From contig NZ_MDEC01000007.1 in NCBI RefSeq assembly GCF_002939785.1, forward strand, positions 1 through 64,000: 64,000 nucleotides of DNA, given 5' to 3'. Every line of letters begins with the position of its first letter. The stretch's first letter is position 1. This DNA is from Xanthomonas codiaei. GTDB taxonomy: Bacteria; Pseudomonadota; Gammaproteobacteria; Xanthomonadales; Xanthomonadaceae. The position numbers were made by a program, and so were the translations under genes. The notes beneath the pieces are model-generated. The model made no database searches, was not told the origin of the DNA, and worked only from the letters and a program-made list of their open reading frames with translations. Positions 8,973 to 19,781 of the stretch are shown in pieces.

Positions 8973-9617
8973 ATGATCGAACCGCTGCACACTGCGCCCC
9001 CGCTGCTGGCGGCGCGCGCGCTGGCCTTCAGCCGCAACGAAGAGCCGGTGTTCGGCCCGCTGGATTTCCATGTGGATGCCGGCGAAGCCCTGCTGGTGCA
9101 AGGCGACAACGGCGCCGGCAAGACCACGTTGCTGCGGGTGCTGGCCGGATTGCTGCAGGTGGAGCGCGGGCAGATCCAGATCGACGGCAAGACCGCGCAG
9201 CGTGGCGACCGCAGCCGCTTCATGGCCTACCTGGGCCACCTGCCCGGCCTGAAGGCCGACCTCAGCACGCTGGAGAACCTGCACTTCCTGTGCGGCCTGC
9301 ATGGCCGCCGCGCCAAGCAGATGCCCGGCAGCGCGCTGGCCATCGTGGGCCTGGCCGGTTACGAGGATGCATTGGTGCGGCAGCTCTCTGCCGGCCAACG
9401 CAAGCGGCTGGGGCTTGCCCGGCTGTGGCTTTCGCCGGCTCCGTTGTGGTTGCTGGACGAGCCCTACGCCAACCTGGACCTGGACGGCATCACCCTGGTC
9501 AACCGGATGATTTCCGCGCACCTGCGCGGCGGTGGCGCGGCACTGGTCACCACCCACGGCGCCTACGCGGCACCACCGGTGCGCACCCGCATGCTCACCC
9601 TGGAGGCCGCGGCATGA
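8973..9617 (+). CDS. ccmA: Cytochrome c maturation ABC transporter ATP-binding protein
   Basis: A 214-residue ATPase of the CcmAB complex, which drives release of heme-loaded CcmE (system I cytochrome c maturation). It has Walker [17 protein letters not shown], the signature [14 protein letters not shown] and Walker [15 protein letters not shown]. The ATG at 8973 gives the family length. It is the first gene of a compact operon, ccmABCDEFGHI, in which most junctions overlap by 1-8 bases. Confidence 0.96.
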   Translation: MIEPLHTAPPLLAARALAFSRNEEPVFGPLDFHVDAGEALLVQGDNGAGKTTLLRVLAGLLQVERGQIQIDGKTAQRGDRSRFMAYLGHLPGLKADLSTLENLHFLCGLHGRRAKQMPGSALAIVGLAGYEDALVRQLSAGQRKRLGLARLWLSPAPLWLLDEPYANLDLDGITLVNRMISAHLRGGGAALVTTHGAYAAPPVRTRMLTLEAAA

Positions 9618-10306
9618 CACCGTCGTCGCAGCCGTCCTTGCTGCAAGCGGCCCGCGCGCTGGTCCGTCGCGATCTGCAATTGCTGTGGCGCCGTCGCAGC
9701 GACGCACTGCAGCCGGCGCTGTTCGCGCTGCTGATCGTGGTGCTGTTCGCGCTGGGCCTGGGCGGGCGCCCCGACCTGCTGGCACAGGCCGCACCTGCGG
9801 TGCTGTGGCTATCGGTCCTGCTGGCCGGCCTGCTGTCGTTGGATGCCCTGTTCCGCAGCGACGTGGAAGATGGATCGATGGAGCAATGGTTGCTGGCGCC
9901 GGTGCCGCTGGCCTGGTTGATCGCGATACGCGTGCTGTTGCATTGGGCTACCAGCGCGCTGCCGTTGATTGCGGTGACGCCATTGCTGGGCGAATTGCTG
10001 CACCTGCCGCATGACCAATTGCCGGTGCTGCTGGCATCGTTGGCGCTGGGCACACCGATTCTGAGCCTGCTCGGCGCAGTGGTCGCGGCGCTGACGGTCA
10101 CCATGAAGCGCTCTGGTATTCTCGTGGCGTTGCTGGCGTTGCCGCTGTACGTGCCGGTGCTGGTGTTCGGTGCCGGCAGCGTGGCGGCCAGTGGACAAGG
10201 GCAGGATGCGGTGGGTGCGTTGTTGTTGCTGGGCGCAGGGTTGGTGATCGGCATCGTGCTGGCACCGCTGGCGGCGGCGGCGGCGATCCGGATCTCGCTC
10301 AGCTGA
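9614..10306 (+). CDS. ccmB: Cytochrome c maturation membrane protein
   Basis: A 230-residue polytopic protein with about six membrane segments, the permease partner of CcmA. The family segment [20 protein letters not shown] follows the second helix. The ATG overlaps the ccmA stop by four bases. The gap to ccmC is 112 bases, the first non-overlapping junction of the operon. Confidence 0.95.
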   Translation: MTPSSQPSLLQAARALVRRDLQLLWRRRSDALQPALFALLIVVLFALGLGGRPDLLAQAAPAVLWLSVLLAGLLSLDALFRSDVEDGSMEQWLLAPVPLAWLIAIRVLLHWATSALPLIAVTPLLGELLHLPHDQLPVLLASLALGTPILSLLGAVVAALTVTMKRSGILVALLALPLYVPVLVFGAGSVAASGQGQDAVGALLLLGAGLVIGIVLAPLAAAAAIRISLS

Positions 10307-10377
10307 TCGACGTTGCAGATGCACCGCTGATGGCAGACCGTAGGCCGTACCGCGACGTCGTACCGAGAGTTGTCTCC

Positions 10378-10418
10378 ATGCAAAGAGCCATCGCCATGCC
10401 AAGAGCCACCGCCATCGC

Positions 10419-10422
<4 letters not shown>
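10378..10422 (+). CDS. Possible 14-codon leader peptide coupled to ccmC
   Basis: In the ccmB-ccmC gap, an ATG at 10378 opens a frame of 14 codons (MQRAIAMPRATAIA) whose TGA overlaps the ccmC ATG in an ATGA junction. It consists of a direct repeat of AGAGCC and CGCCAT units. It could couple ccmC translation to ribosomes ending there, or be chance. No protein family applies. Confidence 0.3.
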
Positions 10423-11784
<1,362 letters not shown>

Positions 11785-12165
11785 GGCGCCTCGGGACTGG
11801 GGACCCGGGACCGGGGACCCGGGAAAGGCGCGTTATCGCGAGCGCAGGCCTGCCAGCAGTAGCTTGTCGCGCGCGTCTCGGCGAAGCCACAGACCTGAAT
11901 GTCCCCCGCCCCCCGGTCCCCGGCCCCGGCGCTCCCAAACACCGCGCTGCCTTCAAAAGCCGCGTAACGGTTGCCTCTCGCACGCATCTCAGCCGCGCCA
12001 GGAACCCTGCTTTCCCCGGGTCCCCGGTCCCCGGCCCCGGCGCTCACAAACACCACGCTGCCTTCAAAGACCGCGTAACGCTTGCCCCTCGCACGCATCT
12101 CAGCCGCGCCAGGAACCCTGCTTTCCCCGGGTCCCCGGTCCCCGGTCCCCGGTCCCGGCTCCCCC
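11785..12165. repeat. GGGACC/GGTCCC-type repeats with a 112-bp tandem duplication, before ccmF
   Basis: The gap between ccmE and ccmF is filled by runs of CCGGGGACC and its complement (about 11785-11825, 11908-11932, 12011-12045, 12120-12165). Between them a unit of 112 bp is tandemly repeated: the segment beginning CAAACACC(G/A)CGCTGCC occurs at 11936 and 12048. The repeats run up to the ccmF start codon. The two orientations allow a large hairpin within the operon mRNA. Confidence 0.88.
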
Positions 12166-14103
12166 ATGCTTCCTGAGCTCGGCACCTTCCTGCTGGTCCT
12201 GGCCTTGCTGGTCGCGCTGGTGCAGGCCGCCTTGCCGCTGGCCGGTGCGCAGCGCGGGCATGCCAGCTGGATGGCGGTGGCACGGCCGGCGGCGCTGGTG
12301 CAGCTGGGTCTGATTGCCACCGCGTTCGCGTTGCTGACGCACGCGTTCCTGGTGCAGGACTTTTCGGTGCGCTATGTGGCCGAAAACTCCAATAGCCTGT
12401 TGCCGGTGATCTATCGCTACTCGGCGGTCTGGGGCGCGCACGAAGGCTCGCTGTTGCTGTGGACGCTGGTGCTGGCGATGTGGACCGGTGCGGTGGCGCT
12501 GTGGTCGCGGCAATTGCCGGCGCAGGTGGTGGCGCGCGTGCTCGGGGTGATGGCGCTGATCAGCGTGGGCTTCCTGGCCTTCCTGTTGTTCACCTCCAAT
12601 CCGTTCGCGCGCCTGCTACCGGTGCCGCCCGAAGGCGCCGACCTCAATCCCCTGCTGCAGGACCCGGGCCTGATCATCCACCCGCCGATGTTGTACTGCG
12701 GCTATGTCGGCTTTGCGGTGCCGTTCGCCTTCGCCATCGCCGCGCTGCTGGAAGGACGCATGGACGCGCGCTGGCTGCGCTGGACCCGGCCCTGGACCAA
12801 CGTGGCCTGGGCCATGCTCACCGTGGGCATCGCGCTGGGCAGCTGGTGGGCGTATTACGAGCTGGGCTGGGGCGGCTGGTGGTTCTGGGATCCGGTGGAA
12901 AACGCCAGCTTCATGCCGTGGCTGGTCGGTACCGCGCTGCTGCATTCGCAGGCGGTCACCGAAAAGCGCGGCAGCTTCGCCAGCTGGACGCTGTTGCTGG
13001 CGATCGCCGCCTTCGCGTTGTCGCTGCTGGGCACCTTCCTGGTGCGCTCGGGCGTGCTGACCAGCGTGCATTCGTTCGCCGCCGATCCGTCGCGTGGCCT
13101 CTTCATCCTGGTGTTCCTGCTGGCGGTAGTGGGCGGTTCGCTGTTGCTGTACGCGCTTCGCGCGCCGCGCATGAGCCCTGGCGACGATCCGCGCCGCGCG
13201 TTCGCCGGCAGTTCGCGCGAGACGCTGCTATTGCTCAACAACCTGCTGCTGACCTGCGCCTGCGCGATGGTGCTGCTGGGCACGCTGTACCCACTGCTGG
13301 CCGATGCGCTGGGGCTGGGCAAGCTGTCGGTGGGCCCGCCCTACTTCGGTACTTTGTTCCTGGTGTTGATGGCGCCGCTGGTAGCGTTGCTGCCGTTTGG
13401 CCCGCTTACGCGCTGGCAGCGCGAACAGGCCTCGCGACCGCTGGCGCTGCTGGCGCCCTGGGCCGGCCTGGCGCTGGCCGCAGGCGTGCTGGCCTGGTTC
13501 GTGGCACCGCAGGGGCAGCTGAAGGCAGCCATCGGCGTCACCGGCGCGGCATGGGTGCTGTTGGGCACACTGCGCTTCCTGTGGACGCGGCATGCCGCCA
13601 AGGGCCGGCGCTTCACCGCCGAGATGCTGGGCATGGCGCTGGCGCACCTGGGCGTGGCGGTCTTCCTGGCCGGCGCGCTGCTGGTGGAATCGCTGAGCCT
13701 GCAGCGCGAGGTCGCATTGGCACCCGGCCAGCAGATCGAGATCGGGGGATACGCGCTGCACTTCGAGAATCTGGAAGAACTGCGCGGGCCGAACTACCTG
13801 TCCGACCGCGCCAACCTGCAGGTGTTCAAGGACGATGTGCCGGTCGGCAGGCTGCATGCGGAAAAACGCCGCTACGCCAGCGGCGGGCAGACCCTGACCG
13901 AGGCGGCGATCCGCCCTGGCCCGTTTGGCGACCTGTATGTCGCCCTTGGCGAACCGCTGGGCAACCAGGCCTGGGCGGTGCGCGTCCACCTCAAGCCGTT
14001 CGTGCGCTGGATCTGGCTGGGAGCGCTGCTGATGGCGCTCGGCGGCCTGGTCACCGCGGCCGACCGGCGTTTTCGTCGTCCTGCGGAGATCCAAGATGTC
14101 TGA
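12166..14103 (+). CDS. ccmF: Cytochrome c heme lyase subunit CcmF
   Basis: A 645-residue polytopic membrane protein that, with CcmG/H/I, attaches heme to apocytochrome c. The heme-handling WWD motif lies at about 235-246 (WGGWWFWDPVEN), with conserved histidines in the flanking helices and IHPPMLYCGYVG upstream. Start MLPELGTFLLVLALL at 12166 matches the family. No normal ribosome binding site precedes it, because extragenic repeats end a few bases before the ATG; expression may therefore differ from other ccm genes. It overlaps ccmG by eight bases. Confidence 0.96.
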   Translation: MLPELGTFLLVLALLVALVQAALPLAGAQRGHASWMAVARPAALVQLGLIATAFALLTHAFLVQDFSVRYVAENSNSLLPVIYRYSAVWGAHEGSLLLWTLVLAMWTGAVALWSRQLPAQVVARVLGVMALISVGFLAFLLFTSNPFARLLPVPPEGADLNPLLQDPGLIIHPPMLYCGYVGFAVPFAFAIAALLEGRMDARWLRWTRPWTNVAWAMLTVGIALGSWWAYYELGWGGWWFWDPVENASFMPWLVGTALLHSQAVTEKRGSFASWTLLLAIAAFALSLLGTFLVRSGVLTSVHSFAADPSRGLFILVFLLAVVGGSLLLYALRAPRMSPGDDPRRAFAGSSRETLLLLNNLLLTCACAMVLLGTLYPLLADALGLGKLSVGPPYFGTLFLVLMAPLVALLPFGPLTRWQREQASRPLALLAPWAGLALAAGVLAWFVAPQGQLKAAIGVTGAAWVLLGTLRFLWTRHAAKGRRFTAEMLGMALAHLGVAVFLAGALLVESLSLQREVALAPGQQIEIGGYALHFENLEELRGPNYLSDRANLQVFKDDVPVGRLHAEKRRYASGGQTLTEAAIRPGPFGDLYVALGEPLGNQAWAVRVHLKPFVRWIWLGALLMALGGLVTAADRRFRRPAEIQDV

Positions 14104-14698
14104 GTCGCGTTCGCCCCGCCTGCCCACTGCGGTTCTCGTGGGCGCCATCGTGCTGCTGCTCGCCCTGGCGGCACTCTTGGTCTATGCGGTGGTGCGCTCG
14201 GGCCAGGACGATCGCGATGCCCTGCCCTCGGCGCTGATCGGCAAGCCGGCGCCGGAGTTCGCGCTGCCGTTGCTGCACGACCCCAGCATCGTGGTGCACG
14301 CGCGCGAGCTGCGTGGCGCGCCCTACATCATCAATGTATGGGGCAGCTGGTGCCCGGCCTGCCGCGAAGAACACCCGGTGCTGAGCAAGTTCGCGCTGAC
14401 CAAGCGGGTGCGCGTGATCGGCTACAACTGGAAGGACGAGCGCGCCGACGCCCTGCGCTGGCTCGAGCAATTGGGCAACCCGTACCTGCTGGTGGTGGCC
14501 GACGTCGACGGGCGCACCGCCATCGACTTCGGCATTGCGGCGGCGCCGGAAACCTTCCTGGTCGACGGGCGCGGCGTGGTGCGCTGGAAGTACAGCGGCA
14601 TGCTCACCCAGTCCATCATCGACACCCAGCTGATTCCGGCATTGAGCCGGATCGAACGCTCGCCCAGCGCCGCCCCGGATCTACACGCCAAGCCATGA
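14096..14698 (+). CDS. ccmG: Thiol:disulfide interchange protein CcmG (DsbE)
   Basis: A 200-residue membrane-anchored thioredoxin-like protein. One N-terminal helix (about 11-33) precedes a periplasmic domain with the active site WCPAC (C86, C89) and a cis-proline in AAPETF. It keeps the apocytochrome CXXCH cysteines reduced for heme attachment. Confidence 0.96.
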   Translation: MSESRSPRLPTAVLVGAIVLLLALAALLVYAVVRSGQDDRDALPSALIGKPAPEFALPLLHDPSIVVHARELRGAPYIINVWGSWCPACREEHPVLSKFALTKRVRVIGYNWKDERADALRWLEQLGNPYLLVVADVDGRTAIDFGIAAAPETFLVDGRGVVRWKYSGMLTQSIIDTQLIPALSRIERSPSAAPDLHAKP

Positions 14699-15132
14699 GC
14701 CGCGCCTGGCTGCTGACGCTGCTGCTGTTGCTGCCCTGGCTGGCCGTGGCCCAGCCGGTGGGCGATCACGCGCCGCTGCACTACCGTTCCGCCGCCGAGG
14801 AGGCACGCTTCCACGCGCTGACCGCCGAGCTGCGCTGCGTGCAATGCCAGAACCAGTCGCTGGCCGATTCCAACGCGCAGATCGCCCAGGATCTGCGCCG
14901 CGAAGTGCTGGCGCTGATGCAGCAGGGCCGCAGCGATGCGCAGATTCGTGAGTTCCTGGTCGCGCGCTACGGGCAATTCGTGCTGTACCGCCCGCAGGTG
15001 GAATCGCGCACCTGGTTGCTGTGGTTTGGCCCGTTGCTGGTCCTGCTGCTGGGCGGCACGGCGGTGGTCATGCTGGTACGCCGCCGCAGCGCCGCCGCGC
15101 CCGCGCTGCCGCCCGACGAGCAGGAGTGGTGA
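14695..15132 (+). CDS. ccmH: Cytochrome c maturation protein CcmH
   Basis: A 145-residue protein with a signal peptide (1-19), the redox motif LRCVQCQNQSLADSNAQIA (C48, C51) and a C-terminal membrane helix, corresponding to the N-terminal half of E. coli CcmH. It is thought to receive electrons from CcmG and act on apocytochrome. It overlaps ccmG by four bases and touches ccmI. Confidence 0.95.
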   Translation: MSRAWLLTLLLLLPWLAVAQPVGDHAPLHYRSAAEEARFHALTAELRCVQCQNQSLADSNAQIAQDLRREVLALMQQGRSDAQIREFLVARYGQFVLYRPQVESRTWLLWFGPLLVLLLGGTAVVMLVRRRSAAAPALPPDEQEW

Positions 15133-16145
15133 TGGTCGGTTTCGTGATTGCGGTGGTGGCCATTGCACTGCTGGCCTTTGGAGTGGTGCTGCGGCCGCTG
15201 TGGCGGCAGGCGCGCGGGCTGGCCGCCAGCATGGCGGCGCTGCTAATGGGTGCCAGCGCGGCCTTGTACTGGCTGGTGGGCACGCCGGGCGCGATCGAAC
15301 TGGCCGCCAACCGCCCGGACACGCCACGCACGCTGGACGAGGCCATCGTGCAGCTGCGCGCAGCCCTGGCACGCAATCCTGATCAGGCCGAAGGCTGGTT
15401 GCTGCTGGGTCGCTCGCTCTCCAGCCAGCAGAAGTTCGCCGAGGCCCGCGACGCCTTCGCGCGGGCGGTGGCGCTACGGCCGGATGAACCTGACGTACTG
15501 GTGGCCGCCGCGCAGGCGCGCATGCTGGCCGACGACAGCGGCCGCCCGGATCCGCAGGCGCTGCGCCTGCTCGAGCATGCGCTCAGCGTGCAACCGGACC
15601 ACCAGCGCGCACGCTGGTTTCTGGGCGTGGTGCAGCGCCAGGCCGGCCAGCCGGCCAAGGCCAGCGCCACCTGGGAGCCCTTGCTGCAGGTGGTCGACGC
15701 CAGCACCCGCCCCGGCCTGCTCGAACAGATCAACGCCGCCCGCCAGGAAGCCGGGCTGGCAGCGTTGCCGGCAGCGGCCACGAGCGGCGCCGATGCGGCG
15801 GCCGGCAAACGCATCAGCGTGCGCGTCGCGCTGGATGCGGAATTTGCCAAACGCACCGCGCTGCCCGGCGACACCAGCGTGTTCGTGATCGCCCGCGCAG
15901 CCGACACGCCGATGCCGGTGGCGGTGGAAAAACACGCCCTCAGCGAACTGCCGCTAACCATCACCCTGGACGACGGCGACAGCCCGATGCCCACCCGCGC
16001 TCTGTCGTCATTGGGCAATGTTCAGGTACTGGCGCGGCTGTCGCGCAGCGGCAACGCCATGCGCCAGGCCGACGATGTGGAAAGCACGCCGGTCACCGTG
16101 CAACTGCCCGCCAGCGGCCCAGTGGAGCTGGTGATCGGACGCTGA
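15132..16145 (+). CDS. ccmI: Cytochrome c biogenesis protein CcmI, TPR-containing
   Basis: A 337-residue protein with two N-terminal membrane helices (about 3-20 and 28-46) and a TPR region (WLLLGRSLSSQQKFAEARDA and following repeats), then a C-terminal beta-rich domain. It is an apocytochrome chaperone of system I, corresponding to the C-terminal half of E. coli CcmH. ATG 15132 overlaps the ccmH stop; a GTG one codon earlier is possible. It is the last gene of the operon. Confidence 0.93.
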   Translation: MVGFVIAVVAIALLAFGVVLRPLWRQARGLAASMAALLMGASAALYWLVGTPGAIELAANRPDTPRTLDEAIVQLRAALARNPDQAEGWLLLGRSLSSQQKFAEARDAFARAVALRPDEPDVLVAAAQARMLADDSGRPDPQALRLLEHALSVQPDHQRARWFLGVVQRQAGQPAKASATWEPLLQVVDASTRPGLLEQINAARQEAGLAALPAAATSGADAAAGKRISVRVALDAEFAKRTALPGDTSVFVIARAADTPMPVAVEKHALSELPLTITLDDGDSPMPTRALSSLGNVQVLARLSRSGNAMRQADDVESTPVTVQLPASGPVELVIGR

Positions 16146-16245
16146 CAACAAGCGATTCTGCGTACAGCAGCCGCCACGGCATTCACGGTTTCGCAGCCTG
16201 CCTTCGCCCTGGCCACGACAGCACGGCCAGCAGCTACTCTCTACT

Positions 16246-16282
16246 ACCAAATCCCGAATCTCGATTCTCGATTCCCGATCTC
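16246..16282. repeat. AATCCCGA-type heptads directly before metX
   Basis: Five consecutive heptads (AATCCCG, AATCTCG, ATTCTCG, ATTCCCG, ATCTC) abut the metX ATG. They are the complement of the GGGATTC repeats elsewhere in the window and replace a recognisable ribosome binding site. Confidence 0.8.
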
Positions 16283-17485
16283 ATGACCGAATTCATCCCC
16301 ACCGGCACGCTATTCCACGCCCTGCCCTCGCCGTTTCCGATGAAGCGCGGCGGCGCCCTGCATCGGGCGCGCATCGCCTACGAAACCTGGGGCACGCTGG
16401 CAGCCGATCGCAGCAATGCGCTGCTGATTGTCACCGGGCTCTCGCCCAATGCGCATGCCGCTGCCAACCCGGGCAACCCCGAGCCGGGTTGGTGGGAGGC
16501 AATGGTCGGGCCGGGCAAGCCGATCGACACCACGCGCTGGTTCGTGGTCTGCGTCAATTCGCTGGGCAGCTGCAAGGGCTCGACCGGGCCGGCTTCGATC
16601 GATCCGGCCACCGGCGAGCGCTATCGGCTGCGCTTTCCGGACCTGTCGATCGAAGACGTGGCCGATGCCGCCGCCGATGTGGTGCGCGCGCTGGGCATCG
16701 CGCAACTGGCCTGCCTGATCGGCAACTCGATGGGCGGCATGACCGCGCTGGCGCTGCTGCTGCGCCATCCCGGCATCGCACGCAGCCATATCAACATCTC
16801 CGGCAGCGCGCAGGCCCTGCCGTTTTCTATCGCCATCCGCTCGCTGCAGCGCGAAGCGATCCGGCTGGACCCCAACTGGAACGGCGGTCATTACGACGAC
16901 ACCAGCTACCCGGAATCGGGCATGCGCATGGCACGCAAGCTCGGCGTGATCACCTATCGCTCGGCGCTGGAATGGGATGGCCGCTTCGGCCGCGTGCGGC
17001 TGGATTCCGAACAGGCCGACGACGATCCGTTCGGGCTGGAATTCCAGGTGGAAAGCTATCTGGAAGGCCACGCGCGCCGCTTCGTGCGCTTCTTCGATCC
17101 CAACTGCTATCTGTACCTGAGCCGCTCAATGGACTGGTTCGATCTGGCCGACTACGCCGAGCCGGCACCGAGCGCACAGACGCCATTAGCTGCAGCCCGC
17201 GACGCCGGCGCGCATGTCGGCAACGCATCGGCAAGCCAGGACTCCAGCGATGGCAAGGTGCTGGCCGGCCTGTCGCGCATCCGCATCGCGCGCGCGCTGT
17301 CGATCGGCGCCAACACCGACATCCTGTTCCCGGTGCAGCAACAGGAACAGATCGCCGATGGCCTGCGCGCCGGCGGCGCCGATGCCCGCTTCATCGGCCT
17401 GGATTCGCCGCAGGGCCACGATGCCTTCCTGGTGGACTTCGCGCGATTCGGCCCGGCGGTGCGCGACTTTCTGGACGCCTGCTGA
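16283..17485 (+). CDS. metX: MetX-family homoserine/serine O-acyltransferase
   Basis: A 400-residue alpha/beta-hydrolase-fold acyltransferase. The nucleophile is in IGNSMGGMTALAL (S149), the acid in IGANTDILFPVQQQ and the histidine in SPQGHDAFLVDF. Family members activate homoserine for methionine synthesis. In Xanthomonadaceae this clade has been described as using succinyl-CoA, and some members as L-serine O-succinyltransferases acting toward cysteine, so the substrate cannot be fixed from motifs alone. An insertion between the core and the C-terminal lid (AAARDAGAHVGNASASQDSS) is low complexity. The gene stands alone. Confidence 0.85.
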   Translation: MTEFIPTGTLFHALPSPFPMKRGGALHRARIAYETWGTLAADRSNALLIVTGLSPNAHAAANPGNPEPGWWEAMVGPGKPIDTTRWFVVCVNSLGSCKGSTGPASIDPATGERYRLRFPDLSIEDVADAAADVVRALGIAQLACLIGNSMGGMTALALLLRHPGIARSHINISGSAQALPFSIAIRSLQREAIRLDPNWNGGHYDDTSYPESGMRMARKLGVITYRSALEWDGRFGRVRLDSEQADDDPFGLEFQVESYLEGHARRFVRFFDPNCYLYLSRSMDWFDLADYAEPAPSAQTPLAAARDAGAHVGNASASQDSSDGKVLAGLSRIRIARALSIGANTDILFPVQQQEQIADGLRAGGADARFIGLDSPQGHDAFLVDFARFGPAVRDFLDAC

Positions 17486-17538
17486 TTGCCAGGTCCCCAT
17501 CCCGATCGAGATCGCGCTCCTCGCAGACCGCCAGTGGC

Positions 17539-17925
17539 GTGGCTGCTGGATCCAGATCCCGATCGAGGCCGACCGCCCGTGGCGCGCTACCGCGCAGGCT
17601 CTTGGCCGGCCTGTTCGCGGTCGGCATGCTCGGCCTGGTGCTCGCAGATCGCCTGCCGGTTGCGATCGCGCTCTGGTACGCGGTAACGAGCATTGCCGCG
17701 CTGATCGCCTACCGGCTGGACAAGACCGCAGCGATGCGCGACCAGCGCCGCACCCCGGAAGCCACCCTGCATGCCATCGCCTTGCTCGGCGGCTGGCCCG
17801 GCGCGCTGCTGGCGCAATCGCTGTTCCGGCACAAGACCGTCAAGACCTCGTTCCAGATCGCGTTCTGGGGCAGCGCGCTCGCAAACGCCGCGGCGCTGGC
17901 CTGGGCGGTGTATCTGGCGCGCTGA
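17539..17925 (+). CDS. DUF1294 membrane protein
   Basis: The C-terminal part is a typical DUF1294 domain: AYRLDKTAAMRDQRRTPEAT, LHAIALLGGWPGALLAQ, RHKTVKTSFQIAFW. Two or three hydrophobic helices surround it. Function unknown; such domains are often fused to cold-shock domains, absent here. The start is uncertain: GTG 17539 is given so that the first helix is complete, TTG 17602 and ATG 17626 are alternatives. It follows metX closely on the same strand. Confidence 0.7.
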   Translation: MAAGSRSRSRPTARGALPRRLLAGLFAVGMLGLVLADRLPVAIALWYAVTSIAALIAYRLDKTAAMRDQRRTPEATLHAIALLGGWPGALLAQSLFRHKTVKTSFQIAFWGSALANAAALAWAVYLAR

Positions 17926-18104
17926 AGCGCGCCATGCCTGTGCTTATGAGTGGCTGACAAAGCGAGTGCGCAGTCGCGATGCAGGCGCGGCCGGTGCCCG
18001 GTGCGGCGTGCACCACGCATACACTCCGGCGCCATCCACGCCTACCTGACGACTGCGTGCTGTGGTCAGTTCGCCGCTCCAGGACCCAGCCATGGCGAGG
18101 CCGC

Positions 18105-19781
18105 TCACTGCAGCGGCTGCAGCGTTCCATCACGCAGGCGGTAATGCCGGTGCACCACGCCGGCCGGCAGGCTGTCGTGGGTGATCATCACCAGGCTGCG
18201 CTGGCCAAGCGCGGCGGCCAGATCCAGCAGCAAGGCGTAGGCGGTGTCCACATCCAGCCCGTCGGTGGGTTCGTCCAATAGCAGGATGGGCGCATCGCGC
18301 AGCAAGGCGCGCGCCAGCGCCAGGCGGCGTGCCTGCCCGGCAGACAGCGTGGCACCGTTCTCGCCAACCCAGGTCTCCAGCCCGTCCTGCGCACGGGCCC
18401 AGTCGCCTAGACGCACCTGGTCCAGCACCGCCCACAACGCAGCATCGCTGGCGGCGGCGTCGCCGATCAGCAGGTTCTCGCGCACGCTGCCGGCAAACAC
18501 CGGGGCGTTCTGCGGCAACCAGGCAATGCGCCGATGCCACTGCGCCTGCGCGCACTGCCGCAGGTCGATGCCCGCATAGCCGACCTGCCCGGCCTGCGGA
18601 TCCCACAACCGCAGCAGCAGCGCCGACAAGGTGCTCTTGCCGCTGCCGCTGTCGCCGCTGATGGCGATGCGCTCGCCGGCTTCCAGGCGCAGGTCGAGCC
18701 CGCGCAGCACCGGACGCACGCTGCCGGGCCAGGCGAAGGAGACCTGCTGCAGCTGCAACGCGCCCGTGCGCGGTAGCGCGACGGCCTGCACCGGGTCGCT
18801 GACCGAGGGCGCCTGGTCGACGATGGCCTGCAGCCGCGAGGCGGCCACGCGTGCGCTTTGCAACGCCTGCAGGGCCAGCCCGGCGCCGGCCGACACTTCC
18901 AGCAGGGCCATGGTGAGAAACACCAGCGCGGCCGCCAGTTCGGCGGTGATCGCCCCCTGCTCGGCGGCGCGCAGGGCCAGCCACAGCATGCCGGCCAGCC
19001 CGATGCCGCCGCAGAGCGCATGCAGCAGGTTGCCGGCGATCAAGCGCCGGCGCTGCAGGCGATCGCCGTCCGCCAGCGCCGCAGCGGCCGCATCGACCTG
19101 CTGCAGCCAGGCTTCCTGCCCTTCGACCGCCGCCAGATCCGCCGCGCCTTCCAGGCCCTCGAATACCTGCGTGCGCAGCTGGGTGCGCTGCTGCGCGCGC
19201 AGCCTTTCGCGCTGCGCGCCGCCGCGTGCCACCTGCCACGGCACCAGCCCGCCAATCGCCACACCCAGCGCCAGCAACACCAGGGCCGCGGGTGGATGGA
19301 TCAACCCGGCGGCAACCACGCCGGCCACCCAGATGCCCAGCAGTGCCGCCAGCGGCGCCAGCGCACGCACGCTCACGCCGTCGACCTCGCCGATGTCCGA
19401 CATCAGCCGCGCCAGCAGATCGCCGGTCCGCGTGGCCGACAGGCGCCCCGGCGCCAGCGGCAAGGCGCGGCGGAAGAACCACACGCGCAGATCGCGGGCG
19501 ATGCGCAAGGTGGCATCGTGGCCGATCAGTTTCTCGCCGTAGCGCGAGACGATGCGCGCGAACGTCAATGCGCGGATGCCGGCCGAGGGCGAGAAGAAAT
19601 TGAAGCCGGCGCCCATGCCGACCACGCCGGCCAGGGCGGCGGCGGTCAGGAACCCGCCGGACAAGGCCAGTAGGCCCACCCCCGCCAGCAAGGTGACCAG
19701 CACCAGCAGTGCCGATAGCCCCAGGCGCCAGGCATGCCGAACGAACACCGCGCGCAGACGGTCGTGATGTGCCGCGCTCAT
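18105..19781 (-). CDS. cydC: Thiol reductant ABC exporter subunit CydC
   Basis: A 558-residue ABC half-transporter: six membrane helices, then an ATPase domain with Walker A SGDSGSGKSTLSALLL, signature LSAGQARRLALARALL and Walker B APILLLDEPTDGLD. CydDC exports glutathione/cysteine and is needed for assembly of bd oxidase. It follows cydD with a four-base overlap and is divergent from cydABX, the oxidase it supports. Confidence 0.95.
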   Translation of the reverse strand: MSAAHHDRLRAVFVRHAWRLGLSALLVLVTLLAGVGLLALSGGFLTAAALAGVVGMGAGFNFFSPSAGIRALTFARIVSRYGEKLIGHDATLRIARDLRVWFFRRALPLAPGRLSATRTGDLLARLMSDIGEVDGVSVRALAPLAALLGIWVAGVVAAGLIHPPAALVLLALGVAIGGLVPWQVARGGAQRERLRAQQRTQLRTQVFEGLEGAADLAAVEGQEAWLQQVDAAAAALADGDRLQRRRLIAGNLLHALCGGIGLAGMLWLALRAAEQGAITAELAAALVFLTMALLEVSAGAGLALQALQSARVAASRLQAIVDQAPSVSDPVQAVALPRTGALQLQQVSFAWPGSVRPVLRGLDLRLEAGERIAISGDSGSGKSTLSALLLRLWDPQAGQVGYAGIDLRQCAQAQWHRRIAWLPQNAPVFAGSVRENLLIGDAAASDAALWAVLDQVRLGDWARAQDGLETWVGENGATLSAGQARRLALARALLRDAPILLLDEPTDGLDVDTAYALLLDLAAALGQRSLVMITHDSLPAGVVHRHYRLRDGTLQPLQ

